From UBA1847 sp942492205 (GTDB lineage: Bacteria; Pseudomonadota; Gammaproteobacteria; Steroidobacterales; Woeseiaceae), in contig CALODT010000005.1 in the NCBI GenBank assembly GCA_942492205.1, positions 62,001 to 126,000 of the forward strand: a stretch of 64,000 nucleotides of DNA. The letters are read 5' to 3'. Shown here piece by piece: positions 28,514 to 37,137 of the stretch. Both the position numbers and the translations under genes were made by a program. The notes beneath the pieces are model-generated. The model ran no database searches and was not told the DNA's origin. It saw nothing but the letters and a program-made list of their open reading frames with translations. The stretch's first letter is position 1; the number at the start of each line of letters is the position of its first letter.

Positions 28514-29445
28514 TGTCGCGCCAGCCGAATGCTCTTCTTCGCGCGCGTCCCGAACGATTCGCTTACCAGGGCGTCGAAACCCGGTCGCCAATCCCGGACG
28601 ACTGGCCTGGTCGATCAAACAGTCGCTTTATCGAAGCAGCCGGGACTCGGTGGCACATTCAGCGCGCTGGCGCCGGCTCGCCGATGCTGCTGTTGCATGG
28701 CACTGCGGCTTCGATACATACGTGGCGCGCGATAATGCCGCTACTGACCGCGAACTACGAAGTACTTGCACTCGATCTACCGGGCCACGGTTTCAGTGCA
28801 AGACTGCCAGACAACTCGATGTCGTTGCCGGCAATGTCAGAGGCGATTGCAGAGCTGCTTCGTCGCGTCGAGTTTCAGCCACGCTGTGTCGTCGGTCACT
28901 CAGCCGGTGCGGCTATTGCGCTGCGCATGGCGCTTGATGGGGCTATCAACCCGGACAGCATCATTGGCCTCAACGCCGCCTTGCTGCCGTTCGGCGGTGG
29001 CCTGCAGCGGATCCTTGCGCCAATGGCGCAGCTATTCGCGAACACGCAACTGATGCCGATGCTTATCGCAAAGCGCGCCAACGATATCAGGGCGGTCCGA
29101 CGCATTCTGAAGGGTACAGGATCGAACCTGGACGACACCGGCGTCGATTTCTATCAACGCTTGCTGCAGCGGGAAGAGCATGTCGCAGCAGTCTTATCGA
29201 TGATGGCGAGCTGGAACCTGCAACCGCTGCTCGACGATTTGCCGCAGCTCGTACCGCGACTTCACCTCGTTGCGGGTGGTCGCGATAAGGCGGTCAGCCC
29301 GCGCGAGGCTGAGAAAATCGCGGCCGCATTGCCGGGCACTACCGTAACGTGCCTCGACGGATGCGGACATCTCGCACACGAAGAGCAGGCAGCGAGAGTG
29401 GCCGATGTGATCGGTGAATTCTGCCGACAGGAGGGGCGCTGCTAA
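28513..29445 (+). CDS. bchO: BchO alpha/beta hydrolase
   Basis: BchO is an alpha/beta-hydrolase fold protein that almost always follows bchID in purple bacteria; it is linked to magnesium chelation, but its reaction is unproven. At 310 residues it shows the oxyanion strand LLLHGTAAS, the nucleophile elbow GHSAGA near residue 133, and a late Asp/His pair (GGRDKAV, GCGHLAHEE). The start overlaps the bchD stop, and the stop overlaps the start of the next gene (TAATG). It is therefore translationally coupled on both sides. Confidence 0.92.
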   Translation: MSRQPNALLRARPERFAYQGVETRSPIPDDWPGRSNSRFIEAAGTRWHIQRAGAGSPMLLLHGTAASIHTWRAIMPLLTANYEVLALDLPGHGFSARLPDNSMSLPAMSEAIAELLRRVEFQPRCVVGHSAGAAIALRMALDGAINPDSIIGLNAALLPFGGGLQRILAPMAQLFANTQLMPMLIAKRANDIRAVRRILKGTGSNLDDTGVDFYQRLLQREEHVAAVLSMMASWNLQPLLDDLPQLVPRLHLVAGGRDKAVSPREAEKIAAALPGTTVTCLDGCGHLAHEEQAARVADVIGEFCRQEGRC

Positions 29446-30746
29446 TGCTGACTATCGACAAGACGCTGGAGCACCCTGATCGTAGGGAACTCAATGACGA
29501 GGTGCATGCGCGGCCACCGGACAGCCTGCCGACGCCATGCGCCGTCACTTACATTGCCCGCCTGCCGCAGAGAGATCCAAGGAGCGGTCAAGGCAAAGAT
29601 CTGCTTGGCGATCTGCTGGCTCGCTTCGACCAACCGCGGCCCGATCGAGCAATCAATCATTTCACGACAATGCTTGGCAAAGACCGACTGCGTTGGGAGC
29701 GACATACCGAGTACAATCGTTACACGTTTGTCGCGCCGGTCGATCCCGATGATACGGCCGATCGTTTTCATGAGCCCGACATTCCCGCCGATTGGATCAA
29801 GGAAATGCAAGGCGAGCTGTTTGTTGGCGTGCGCGCGGAAATAGCGGGTCCCGAAGACATCGACATGTCAATCGATGATCTGAGTGCGAAGTATTTCGGC
29901 GGCAACATGTTCATAGGTTCGCGTGTCGCCGGTGAAGCTGGCGTCGCGCTTACCGATCTGTGCATACATGAGGATGGCTTCAGTCGTATTGTCGTTATAA
30001 ACGACAGGATGCCGGACGCGCAGACTGGCCGTGTTGTGCAGCGTCTGCTGGAGATAGAAACGTATCGCATGATGGCGCTATTGGCGCTGCCACTTGCGCG
30101 GGAGCTTACACCGGTCCTGGACGAGGACGAACTGGAACTGACAGCCATTGGCGAGGCGCTGCTCGATGCCGAATCGCACCATGAACAGGATTGGCTGGAC
30201 CGCCTGACACGGCTGTCCGCCAGCAGCCAGAGTCGTCACCAGCGCAGCAGCTATCGATTTGCAGCCGCCGACGCGTACTATGAAATCGTCTTGCAACGCA
30301 TCAATGAGCTGCGCGAGACACGTATTCAGGGGTTGCAGACGTTTGCGGAGTTCACCACCCGTCGACTGACACCGGCGGTCAAGACCTATCGCGCGGTGTC
30401 ACGGCGGCAGCAATCTATCCTCGAACAAATGGCACGGGCGACGAAACTCCTGTCCACACGCATCGATATTGCCCGTCAACAGCAGAACCAGTCATTACTG
30501 GAGTCCATGAATCGTCGCGTCAAGACGCAGCTCCGGCTTCAGGCGACCGTCGAAGGATTGTCCGTCGCCGCGGTCACTTACTACGTTGTTGGCCTGGTTG
30601 GCACGCTCGCCGAGGGTTTCAAATCCATGGGTGTTCCGCTCAATCTATACCTGGTGTCTGCGGTGAGCATTCCTGTCGTTGCCGGGATTGCTTTCCTCGG
30701 AATAAGCCAGCTGCGCAAGAAAATTTCGCGAGAGGATTTCGAGTAG
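29445..30746 (+). CDS. DUF3422 membrane-anchored protein coupled to bchO
   Basis: This 433-residue DUF3422 family protein has no known function. The N-terminal soluble part contains the conserved ELNDEVHARPP segment near residue 16, WERHTEYNRYTF, and LTDLCIHEDGFSRIVV. A coiled region follows (about 280-350), and two membrane helices lie near the C-terminus (about 365-390 and 400-422), with a basic tail. Its ATG overlaps the bchO stop, so it is made together with magnesium-chelatase-associated proteins; a role in pigment or membrane assembly is my inference. A truncated, diverged second copy lies at 54.0-54.7 kb. Confidence 0.88.
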   Translation: MLTIDKTLEHPDRRELNDEVHARPPDSLPTPCAVTYIARLPQRDPRSGQGKDLLGDLLARFDQPRPDRAINHFTTMLGKDRLRWERHTEYNRYTFVAPVDPDDTADRFHEPDIPADWIKEMQGELFVGVRAEIAGPEDIDMSIDDLSAKYFGGNMFIGSRVAGEAGVALTDLCIHEDGFSRIVVINDRMPDAQTGRVVQRLLEIETYRMMALLALPLARELTPVLDEDELELTAIGEALLDAESHHEQDWLDRLTRLSASSQSRHQRSSYRFAAADAYYEIVLQRINELRETRIQGLQTFAEFTTRRLTPAVKTYRAVSRRQQSILEQMARATKLLSTRIDIARQQQNQSLLESMNRRVKTQLRLQATVEGLSVAAVTYYVVGLVGTLAEGFKSMGVPLNLYLVSAVSIPVVAGIAFLGISQLRKKISREDFE

Positions 30747-30813
30747 GTGGCTCACCTAAGCGTGCATTGCAACGTGTCGGCGTTTACGATGCCAGGGGAA
30801 CCGGGTAGCAATT

Positions 30814-31758
30814 ATGTATCTTGATAACCTGAAACGCGCACTACAGAACGATGCCGACCAGAGCGAGTGCCGTCAGATATTGCGAAATGGCTCGCATTCG
30901 TTTTTTGCCGCGTCGCTGCTGTTGCCGGGGGAGTTCCGACAGCCGATTACTGCTTTGTACGCATTCTGCCGGGTCGCTGATGATGCGGTTGACCTGGCAG
31001 AGGATCCGCGTGCCGGTCTGCGGTCACTGCAGCAGCGACTTCTGCAGATCTACGCCGGCGAACCTTGCGATCTACCCGTCGATCGTGCCTTTTACAGGGT
31101 AGTGCGCGACTACAATGTTCCGTACACGCTGCCTGCGGCATTGTTGGAAGGTTTTGAATGGGATGTCACCGGCAAACACTATGCAACCCTCTCTGACACG
31201 CTCGCCTATTCGGCGCGAGTGGCCGGCACTGTCGGGGTTATGATGGCCGTGCTGATGGGCGTTCGAAACACCGAAGTCCTCAGTCGAGCCTGCGATCTTG
31301 GCGTTGCGATGCAGTTGACCAATATTGCGCGTGATGTCGGTGAGGATGCGCGAGCGGGCCGCGTCTATCTGCCGACCGACCTGTTGCATGCAAACGGTGT
31401 CAATATTGAAACCTGGCTCCGCGAGCCTGCGCTCTGTGACGGCATCAAAGATACCGTCAGAGAGATTCTGGAGGTAGCGGAACCGCTCTACGCACGAGCA
31501 GCCTGGGGCATCAGCCAGCTTCCGGTCAGCGTTCGGCCCGGCATATTTGCCGCCAGTTCTATCTATGCCGAAATTGGCCGGGAGATCGAACGCAGTCAAT
31601 ACGATTCCGTCAGCCAGCGCTCCGTCGTCCCTTTCACGCGGAAGATAAAATTATTGTCGGTCGCCTTGCGACAGGCCATGAGCGCCCGGCGCCGAGACGA
31701 CGCGCCGCCGCTGCGGGAAACGCGGTTTTTACTCGATGCGGTTACGCAGGCTGTCTAG
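30814..31758 (+). CDS. crtB: Phytoene synthase CrtB
   Basis: CrtB condenses two geranylgeranyl diphosphates head-to-head to phytoene, the first committed carotenoid step. The 314-residue protein keeps both Asp-rich substrate motifs: DDAVD near residue 57 (in CRVADDAVDLAED) and the second at about 176-180 (NIARDVGEDARAGRVYLP). It is 67 bp downstream of the DUF3422 gene and is the last long gene of the plus-strand array. A 43-codon ORF begins 9 bp after its stop. Confidence 0.95.
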   Translation: MYLDNLKRALQNDADQSECRQILRNGSHSFFAASLLLPGEFRQPITALYAFCRVADDAVDLAEDPRAGLRSLQQRLLQIYAGEPCDLPVDRAFYRVVRDYNVPYTLPAALLEGFEWDVTGKHYATLSDTLAYSARVAGTVGVMMAVLMGVRNTEVLSRACDLGVAMQLTNIARDVGEDARAGRVYLPTDLLHANGVNIETWLREPALCDGIKDTVREILEVAEPLYARAAWGISQLPVSVRPGIFAASSIYAEIGREIERSQYDSVSQRSVVPFTRKIKLLSVALRQAMSARRRDDAPPLRETRFLLDAVTQAV

Positions 31759-31767
31759 CCACCGCCA

Positions 31768-31899
31768 GTGAACTTCGTCGTCATCGAATTTCTGGTTTTC
31801 TTCGTGCCGCTGCTCGGCTTTGCAATCTGGGAATATTTGAAAGTCTCGCGCGATCTTCGTGAACTGGCCGATACGGATGAATCGGATGATTCGGATTAA
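31768..31899 (+). CDS. Small membrane protein, 43 residues
   Basis: An open frame of 43 codons starts at GTG 31768, 9 bp after the crtB stop, and ends TAA at 31897-31899. The product has one strong hydrophobic helix (about residues 3-22, FVVIEFLVFFVPLLGFAIW), a short basic stretch (KVSRDLR) and a very acidic tail (DTDESDDSD). This is a normal layout for a small single-pass membrane protein. There is no clear Shine-Dalgarno sequence, so coupling to crtB translation would be needed. I do not recognise the family; its placement suggests a photosynthesis-related small protein. Confidence 0.55.
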   Translation: MNFVVIEFLVFFVPLLGFAIWEYLKVSRDLRELADTDESDDSD

Positions 31900-31924
31900 T
31901 GGCGCACGGCGCTCGAATGTGCGC

Positions 31925-32893
31925 TCAGCGGATGCGTGGCATTCTGAAGGGCAACAGCAAACGCACCCACGCTGACTTGAAGCGATCCAGATCGAGGCTC
32001 TCATGCATCAGCCGCGACGGGTCTGCCGCGTCTCCTACTGTTAACGCGGAGCGCGCATAAAAAGGCGTATCTTCAAGCGTCCGCGCGAGCTGCGGATGAC
32101 CCTCCAGGCGCGCTTTGCGCGAAATCCGCCAGCCGGTACTTGGCAACTCGACCGCCGCTGGGACCGCGACGTCCTGGCAGTTGCCGTCGTGATCGAAGTG
32201 TAATCCCAGGAAACGCTGCGTGCCGTCAAGCTGCGTAACAGCGTAACTGATCGCGGTCCCGGAAGGTCGCTCGCCGCGACTCCAGTCCCAGCCCTTAAAA
32301 TCGTCTTCCAGGGCTCTCTCACCGTAATTGGTATCGACGTAGCCGTGGCCCTGCCAGCAAATGGACGGTGCGCTCATCTGCACATCGATTCGCGCCGCAG
32401 GCGAGTATGGCTGCCAACGGTGTCGCCCTGCGGCATCGAGAGCAAATGAGCGCGAATTTGTCACCGCTGGCCGGACCACGACCTTGCCGCGAACTCGACG
32501 TGCAAAGGGCATAGACCGCTCGCTGATCTCGACTTCGAGACGGTCGTTATGCCACCGCAGCGAGCTGGGGCCTACGGTGAACCAGTCGGCACCCCGACCC
32601 ACCGCGTTCCGTCCGCGCTCGGTCATCGCCCATAACTTATCGCGGGCGTTATAAAGCCCCACATTGATGGCGCAGTGGTCGAGCGGGTCCGTCAGGCCCC
32701 GCTGTCGGGCACGGAAATAGTAAGGCGAGAAGACGCTGCCGACGAAGGCAATGATCACAATGCCCTGCTGCCCGTCGTCACTGATGCCGTCGACATACCA
32801 CCAGCGGTATCCGGAGTCCGGCACGGCCGTGTCGAAACGAGGCCTGCCCGAGTCGGGCGCGAGGTGTGGAGAGGCTGACATGGCGCCCATCAT
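31925..32893 (-). CDS. crtC: Carotenoid 1,2-hydratase CrtC
   Basis: CrtC adds water across the terminal double bond of acyclic carotenoids such as neurosporene or lycopene. The 322-residue form contains the family hallmark GYRWWYVDGISDDG near the N-terminus and the later GHGYVDTNYGERALEDDFKGWDW-type segment with its conserved aromatic and acidic residues. The frame is open to a TTG at 32980, but similarity begins near PRFDTAVPDSGY. ATG 32893, 32890 or 32881 is therefore the likely start; none has a strong ribosome site. It is transcribed divergently from crtE across PpsR-type repeats. Confidence 0.9.
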   Translation of the reverse strand: MMGAMSASPHLAPDSGRPRFDTAVPDSGYRWWYVDGISDDGQQGIVIIAFVGSVFSPYYFRARQRGLTDPLDHCAINVGLYNARDKLWAMTERGRNAVGRGADWFTVGPSSLRWHNDRLEVEISERSMPFARRVRGKVVVRPAVTNSRSFALDAAGRHRWQPYSPAARIDVQMSAPSICWQGHGYVDTNYGERALEDDFKGWDWSRGERPSGTAISYAVTQLDGTQRFLGLHFDHDGNCQDVAVPAAVELPSTGWRISRKARLEGHPQLARTLEDTPFYARSALTVGDAADPSRLMHESLDLDRFKSAWVRLLLPFRMPRIR

Positions 32894-32948
32894 CGCATCG
32901 TCGCGTGACGGAATCACGCGGCTAACGTATTGACGGGGCGCAGCGATA

Positions 32949-32992
32949 TGTCTATTCTGGCTTACAGATAAATGTGACAAGCAAAGTTGACA
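32949..32992. promoter_or_regulatory. PpsR/CrtJ sites between crtC and crtE
   Basis: A perfect TGT-N12-ACA lies at 32949-32966. Six bases later there is a second element, TGT-N14-ACA (32973-32992), of the form TGTGACAA-N6-TTGACA, as also seen before bchG. The pair sits in the gap between the divergent carotenoid genes, where PpsR-type repressors are known to act. Confidence 0.65.
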
Positions 32993-33010
32993 GATAGCCG
33001 GAGAGAGGCA

Positions 33011-33883
33011 ATGGATCCGAACGCCCGAATTAATACGGCACTACAGAAAGCGATTGCCGCCATCGCCGGCCCCTCCTGTCCGCCGCGACTGGCTGAAGCA
33101 ATCCACTACGCGGTGTTTCCGGGCGGTCATCGTATCCGTCCGCGTCTGTCCCTGGCGGTAGCTTCCGCGTATCCCGATGCCGACGCAAACGTTGTGGACG
33201 CCGCATTGTGCAGCATCGAATTATTGCACTGCGCGTCCCTGGTTCATGACGACATGCCGTGTTTCGATGACGCGACCATGCGCCGCGGCAAGTCCGCCGT
33301 TCACGTCGCCTATGGGGAGCCGACGGCACTGCTCTGCGGCGACGCGCTCATCGTGCTGGCCTTTCAAGCGATTTCGTCAGCCGCCAGTCTGGCGCCGCGT
33401 CGTGCAGGCAATCTGCTTGGCATCGTCAGCGACGGCGTTGGCGCGCCCAACGGCATCGTCGCCGGCCAGGGATGGGAGTGCGAAGCGGCGGTACCGCTCG
33501 AGGAATATCAGCGCGCCAAAACCGGTGTACTGTTCGCTGCCGCTACGATGGCCGGAGCGGCCGCCGCCGGCACCGATCACAAAGAATGGGGGCGTCTCGG
33601 AGAATGCATTGGTGAGGCATACCAGATAGCGGATGATTTGATGGATTGCTTTGGTGATCCCGATGTCATCGGTAAACCGGTCGGCCAGGACGCGCTCAAC
33701 GGCAGGCCAAACGCCGTGCGTGAGCTTGGCGCGAAAGGCGCCATGGCTCGACTGCGAGACATCATCGAGGCCGCCGTCGACTCTGTCCCTCAGTGCCCGG
33801 GCATGGAGCAGCTCCGCAAACTGATTCAGCACGACGCAGAGCAGATAATGACCATGGCGCTTAACGGCCGCGCAGCTGCCTGA
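33011..33883 (+). CDS. crtE: Geranylgeranyl diphosphate synthase CrtE
   Basis: CrtE makes the C20 precursor for carotenoids and the bacteriochlorophyll tail. The 290-residue protein has the first Asp-rich motif in LVHDDMPCFDDATMRRG and the second in QIADDLMDCFGD. Together they place it with short-chain trans-prenyl synthases. The ATG at 33011 has a strong GGAGAGAGG site just upstream; the open frame from TTG 32987 is less likely. It leads the crtE-crtF pair and overlaps neither neighbour. Confidence 0.94.
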   Translation: MDPNARINTALQKAIAAIAGPSCPPRLAEAIHYAVFPGGHRIRPRLSLAVASAYPDADANVVDAALCSIELLHCASLVHDDMPCFDDATMRRGKSAVHVAYGEPTALLCGDALIVLAFQAISSAASLAPRRAGNLLGIVSDGVGAPNGIVAGQGWECEAAVPLEEYQRAKTGVLFAAATMAGAAAAGTDHKEWGRLGECIGEAYQIADDLMDCFGDPDVIGKPVGQDALNGRPNAVRELGAKGAMARLRDIIEAAVDSVPQCPGMEQLRKLIQHDAEQIMTMALNGRAAA

Positions 33884-33908
33884 GGCACGCGCCGCGCATT
33901 GCGACGCC

Positions 33909-35027
33909 GTGCAGCAACGCGTGTTCTCGGAGTACTTCTTCAACCTGCGCAACCGCCTCCTGAGTAACTCGGGTTTTCGCAGATGGGCACAAAAACGGCT
34001 TTTAACTCAATGGTTTGCAAAGCGTCGTAGCGAACGCTTGTTTCGTCTGTGCAGCGGCTTCATACACAGTCAGGTGCTGCTGGCGTGCGTGCGTCTGGGG
34101 CTGTTCGATACTCTACGCGACGGCCCTCAAGCTGTTGAAACAATCATTTCGAAAACAGGATTGTCAGCGCATCGCGGTGTCTATCTGTTGCGCGCGGCGG
34201 CAGCGCTTGAACTGCTGCAGCGGCGGCCGAATGGTGACTTCGGCATCGGAAATCTGGGTGCGGTGTTGATTGATAATCAGTCGCTCCTCGCGCTCGTCGA
34301 GCACCATGCCTTGTTGTACGAAGACCTGCTTGATCCGGTAGCACTGTTCAACAAGCCGGATATTGAAACACGCCTCTCGAAATTATGGCCGTATGCCGGC
34401 AGCGATGCGCCTGGAGAGCTCACAGCGGAACAGGTTTCGGCTTACACGAATTTGATGGCAACGTCCCAGACCATGGTTGCCGAGCAGGTTCTCGACGCCT
34501 ACTCCCTCGCCCGCCACAAGAAGCTACTCGATCTAGGGGGTGGTGCCGGCGCGTTCGTGGCCGCGGCGGCACGCAGGTGGCCACATCTCCGGCCGGCGCT
34601 TGCGGATCTTCCGGCTGTTGCCGAGATAGCAAACAACCGCCTCGAGCAACTGGGACTCGCCGATCGGATCGATGTAGTGCCGTTCGATGCGACCAAGGAA
34701 ACCCTGCCGAGCTGTTATGACGTGGTCTCGCTGATTCGGATTATTCACGACCATGACGATGAGCAGGCGATGCAGATGCTAACGGCCGCCAGGAGCGCGT
34801 TGACCGATGCCGGGACTCTCATAATCGCCGAACCCATGGCGGATGCACCTGGCGCAGGGCCGTTGATTGATGCGTATTTCAATGTCTACCTGCTTGCAAT
34901 GGGAAGCGGCAGGCCAAGGAGCTTCGAGGAAGTCGCTGAATTACTGAAAAGGGCCGGTTTCCACCGTGTTCGGCGGCGGGCGACGCACGTGCCGTTGATT
35001 ACCAGTGTCATTGTCGCAACACGTTGA
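33909..35027 (+). CDS. crtF: Carotenoid O-methyltransferase CrtF
   Basis: CrtF methylates the tertiary hydroxyl group introduced by CrtC (for example demethylspheroidene or rhodopin derivatives). The 372-residue protein has an N-terminal dimerisation/winged-helix part (about 40-110) and a C-terminal SAM-binding domain with LLDLGGGAGAF near residue 200 and RIIHDHDDEQA later. The GTG at 33909 is the first usable start, 25 bp after crtE. Its presence, with crtC and crtD but without crtA, suggests methoxylated carotenoids of the spirilloxanthin series. Confidence 0.92.
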   Translation: MQQRVFSEYFFNLRNRLLSNSGFRRWAQKRLLTQWFAKRRSERLFRLCSGFIHSQVLLACVRLGLFDTLRDGPQAVETIISKTGLSAHRGVYLLRAAAALELLQRRPNGDFGIGNLGAVLIDNQSLLALVEHHALLYEDLLDPVALFNKPDIETRLSKLWPYAGSDAPGELTAEQVSAYTNLMATSQTMVAEQVLDAYSLARHKKLLDLGGGAGAFVAAAARRWPHLRPALADLPAVAEIANNRLEQLGLADRIDVVPFDATKETLPSCYDVVSLIRIIHDHDDEQAMQMLTAARSALTDAGTLIIAEPMADAPGAGPLIDAYFNVYLLAMGSGRPRSFEEVAELLKRAGFHRVRRRATHVPLITSVIVATR

Positions 35028-35036
35028 CGAATAAAG

Positions 35037-35076
35037 TGTAAGGTATTGTTGACAATATAAACAGTCAGAGTAAACT
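35037..35076 (+). promoter_or_regulatory. bchC promoter with consensus PpsR site
   Basis: A perfect TGT-N12-ACA lies at 35037-35054, and its last six bases are TTGACA, a consensus -35. TAAACT at 35071-35076, 16 bp further, could be the -10. The repressor site would thus block RNA polymerase directly. Transcription would start very close to the bchC GTG at 35085. Confidence 0.65.
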
Positions 35077-35084
35077 GACACACT

Positions 35085-36068
35085 GTGACTATCCATTCGA
35101 AATCAAGGGGTGAATCCGGTTCGCTGAAGGCGCGGGCCGTGGTATTTGAGGAGCCCCAGGCACTCAGCGTGCGGGAGCTTGCGTTGACCCCCCCGGGGGA
35201 TGGCGAGGTCATTGTCGACGTCGAATGGAGCGGCATCAGCACCGGTACCGAGAAGCTGCTGTGGAGCGGGAAGATGCCGGCATTTCCGGGCATGGGTTAC
35301 CCCCTGGTGCCGGGTTACGAGACGGTCGGGCGCGTATCCGCGGCAGGCGAAAACACAGGGTTTGAAATCGGCGAACGTGTCTTCGTGTCGGGTGCGCGCT
35401 GTTTTGGCGAGGTCCGCGGCCTGTTCGGCGGTGCGGCCTCGAAGCTGGTCGTCGACGCAGCAAAGCTCGTCAAGCTCAACGAAAACTTGCAGGAAGAGGC
35501 CATATTGTTGGCGCTTGCAGCTACCGCGTACCACGCGCTGCACGACGACGGTACCGAGCTCGCACTTCCCGAACTTATCGTCGGCCATGGCGTCCTCGGC
35601 CGATTGATGGCGCGCCTGACGATCGCGCTGGGTGGCAAGGCTCCCACCGTGTGGGAAACAAACGCGAAGCGAGCTCACGGTGGCGATGGCTACAGCGTCA
35701 TCACCGCGGATACCGATGCACGTCGCGACTACGGGCGCATTGTCGATGCCAGTGGCGATCCTGCGATTCTTGACAAGCTGGTGCAGCGACTGCGCCGCAA
35801 CGGCGAAATCGTACTGGCCGGGTTCTATTCGGAACAACTGGCGTTCACGTTTCCCCCAGCCTTCATGCGAGAAGCGAAGTTTAGAATCGCCGCGGAGTGG
35901 TCGGCTATCGATCTGCGCAGCGTCAAGTCCCTGGTCGACAGCGGTGCATTATCGCTCACTGATCTGATCAGCCATCGTTCGCGGGCCGAGGATGCTGAAA
36001 GCGCATACCCGACCGCATTTTCGGATCCGCAGTGCCTGAAGATGGTACTGGACTGGAGGAGTACCTGA
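35085..36068 (+). CDS. bchC: Bacteriochlorophyllide a dehydrogenase BchC
   Basis: BchC oxidises the C3-hydroxyethyl group to acetyl in the late bacteriochlorophyll pathway. It is a 327-residue zinc-free or zinc-dependent alcohol-dehydrogenase-like protein, with the GroES-type N-terminal half (GTEKLLWSGKMPAFPGMGYPLVPGYE) and a Rossmann half (IVGHGVLGRLMARL). The family signature is strong. The GTG start has no clear Shine-Dalgarno sequence and sits close to the predicted transcription start. The stop codon is followed at once by the bchX ATG. Confidence 0.94.
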   Translation: MTIHSKSRGESGSLKARAVVFEEPQALSVRELALTPPGDGEVIVDVEWSGISTGTEKLLWSGKMPAFPGMGYPLVPGYETVGRVSAAGENTGFEIGERVFVSGARCFGEVRGLFGGAASKLVVDAAKLVKLNENLQEEAILLALAATAYHALHDDGTELALPELIVGHGVLGRLMARLTIALGGKAPTVWETNAKRAHGGDGYSVITADTDARRDYGRIVDASGDPAILDKLVQRLRRNGEIVLAGFYSEQLAFTFPPAFMREAKFRIAAEWSAIDLRSVKSLVDSGALSLTDLISHRSRAEDAESAYPTAFSDPQCLKMVLDWRST

Positions 36069-37091
36069 ATGCCCGAGCCGGCGATCGTAAAAGAACACAA
36101 GATTGACCCCCAGATTCAGATGCGTGAGCGACTGCGTGATGAAGCGGCTATCGATCCGGACCCGGTGCCGAGCGGCGAAGTCGCTAAAGAAACGCAGATC
36201 ATCGCCATCTATGGCAAGGGCGGTATCGGCAAGAGCTTCACACTGTCGAATCTTTCTTACATGATGGCTCAGCAGGGCAAAAAGGTGTTGCTGATCGGGT
36301 GCGACCCCAAGAGCGACACGACCTCACTGCTGTTCGGCGGCAAAAGCTGTCCGACGATCATAGAAACCTCTTCAAGAAAGAAGGCCGCCGGCGAAGAAGT
36401 CGAAATCGGCGATGTCTGCTTCAAGCGCGACGGCGTCTTTGCCATGGAGCTTGGCGGACCCGAAGTCGGACGGGGCTGCGGTGGTCGCGGCATCATTCAT
36501 GGCTTTGAACTGTTGGAGAAACTCGGTTTTCATGACTGGGATTTCGACTATGTTCTGCTCGACTTTCTCGGCGATGTCGTCTGCGGCGGCTTCGGCTTAC
36601 CCATCGCTCGTGACATGTGTCAAAAGGTCATCGTTGTCGGGTCGAACGACCTGCAATCCCTGTACGTCGCGAACAACGTCTGCTCGGCCGTGCAGTACTT
36701 CCGCAAACTGGGCGGCAATGTGGGTGTAGCCGGCATGGTGATCAACAAGGACGATGGCACGGGCGAGGCGAGCCGCTTTGCGGACGCCGTCGGCATTCCG
36801 GTGCTCTCGGCCATTCCCGCTGACGACGATATCCGCAGGAAAAGCGCTAACTACGAAATTATCGGTCGGCCCGGTGCGCAGTGGGCGTCGCTGTTTGAAG
36901 AACTGGCTGAAGGCATCAATGGCGCACCGCCGCTGCTGCCCACACCCCTGGAACAGGAAGGACTGCTGGCGCTATTCGGCAGCGACGATGACGGCCGGGG
37001 CGGCAGCCTCGAACCCGCTACGGCCGCGGATATGTGCGGCAAGCAGTTTGTAGAGCGACCGTCGCTCGAAGTGGTGTACGACGAGGCTTAG
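36069..37091 (+). CDS. bchX: Chlorophyllide reductase iron protein BchX
   Basis: BchX is the NifH-like ATPase of chlorophyllide a oxidoreductase (COR), which reduces ring B of chlorophyllide a. The 340-residue protein has the P-loop GKGGIGKSF, with the Phe usual for BchX. The two Cys cluster ligands lie in GPEVGRGCGGRG and LGDVVCGGFG. It abuts bchC (TGAATG) and precedes bchY by 46 bp, making the bchCXYZ operon with coordinated COR subunits. Confidence 0.96.
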   Translation: MPEPAIVKEHKIDPQIQMRERLRDEAAIDPDPVPSGEVAKETQIIAIYGKGGIGKSFTLSNLSYMMAQQGKKVLLIGCDPKSDTTSLLFGGKSCPTIIETSSRKKAAGEEVEIGDVCFKRDGVFAMELGGPEVGRGCGGRGIIHGFELLEKLGFHDWDFDYVLLDFLGDVVCGGFGLPIARDMCQKVIVVGSNDLQSLYVANNVCSAVQYFRKLGGNVGVAGMVINKDDGTGEASRFADAVGIPVLSAIPADDDIRRKSANYEIIGRPGAQWASLFEELAEGINGAPPLLPTPLEQEGLLALFGSDDDGRGGSLEPATAADMCGKQFVERPSLEVVYDEA

Positions 37092-37137
37092 AGGCATCAC
37101 TGAGCGGCGTAATTCGGGGAAACGAAGAACGACAAGC

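Noticed and set aside
36055..36070. 16-bp identity GGAGGAGTACCTGAAT with the pirin-remnant tail near 54731-54746
   Set aside because: About one such 16-mer pair is expected by chance in 64 kb on both strands, and the surroundings do not align.
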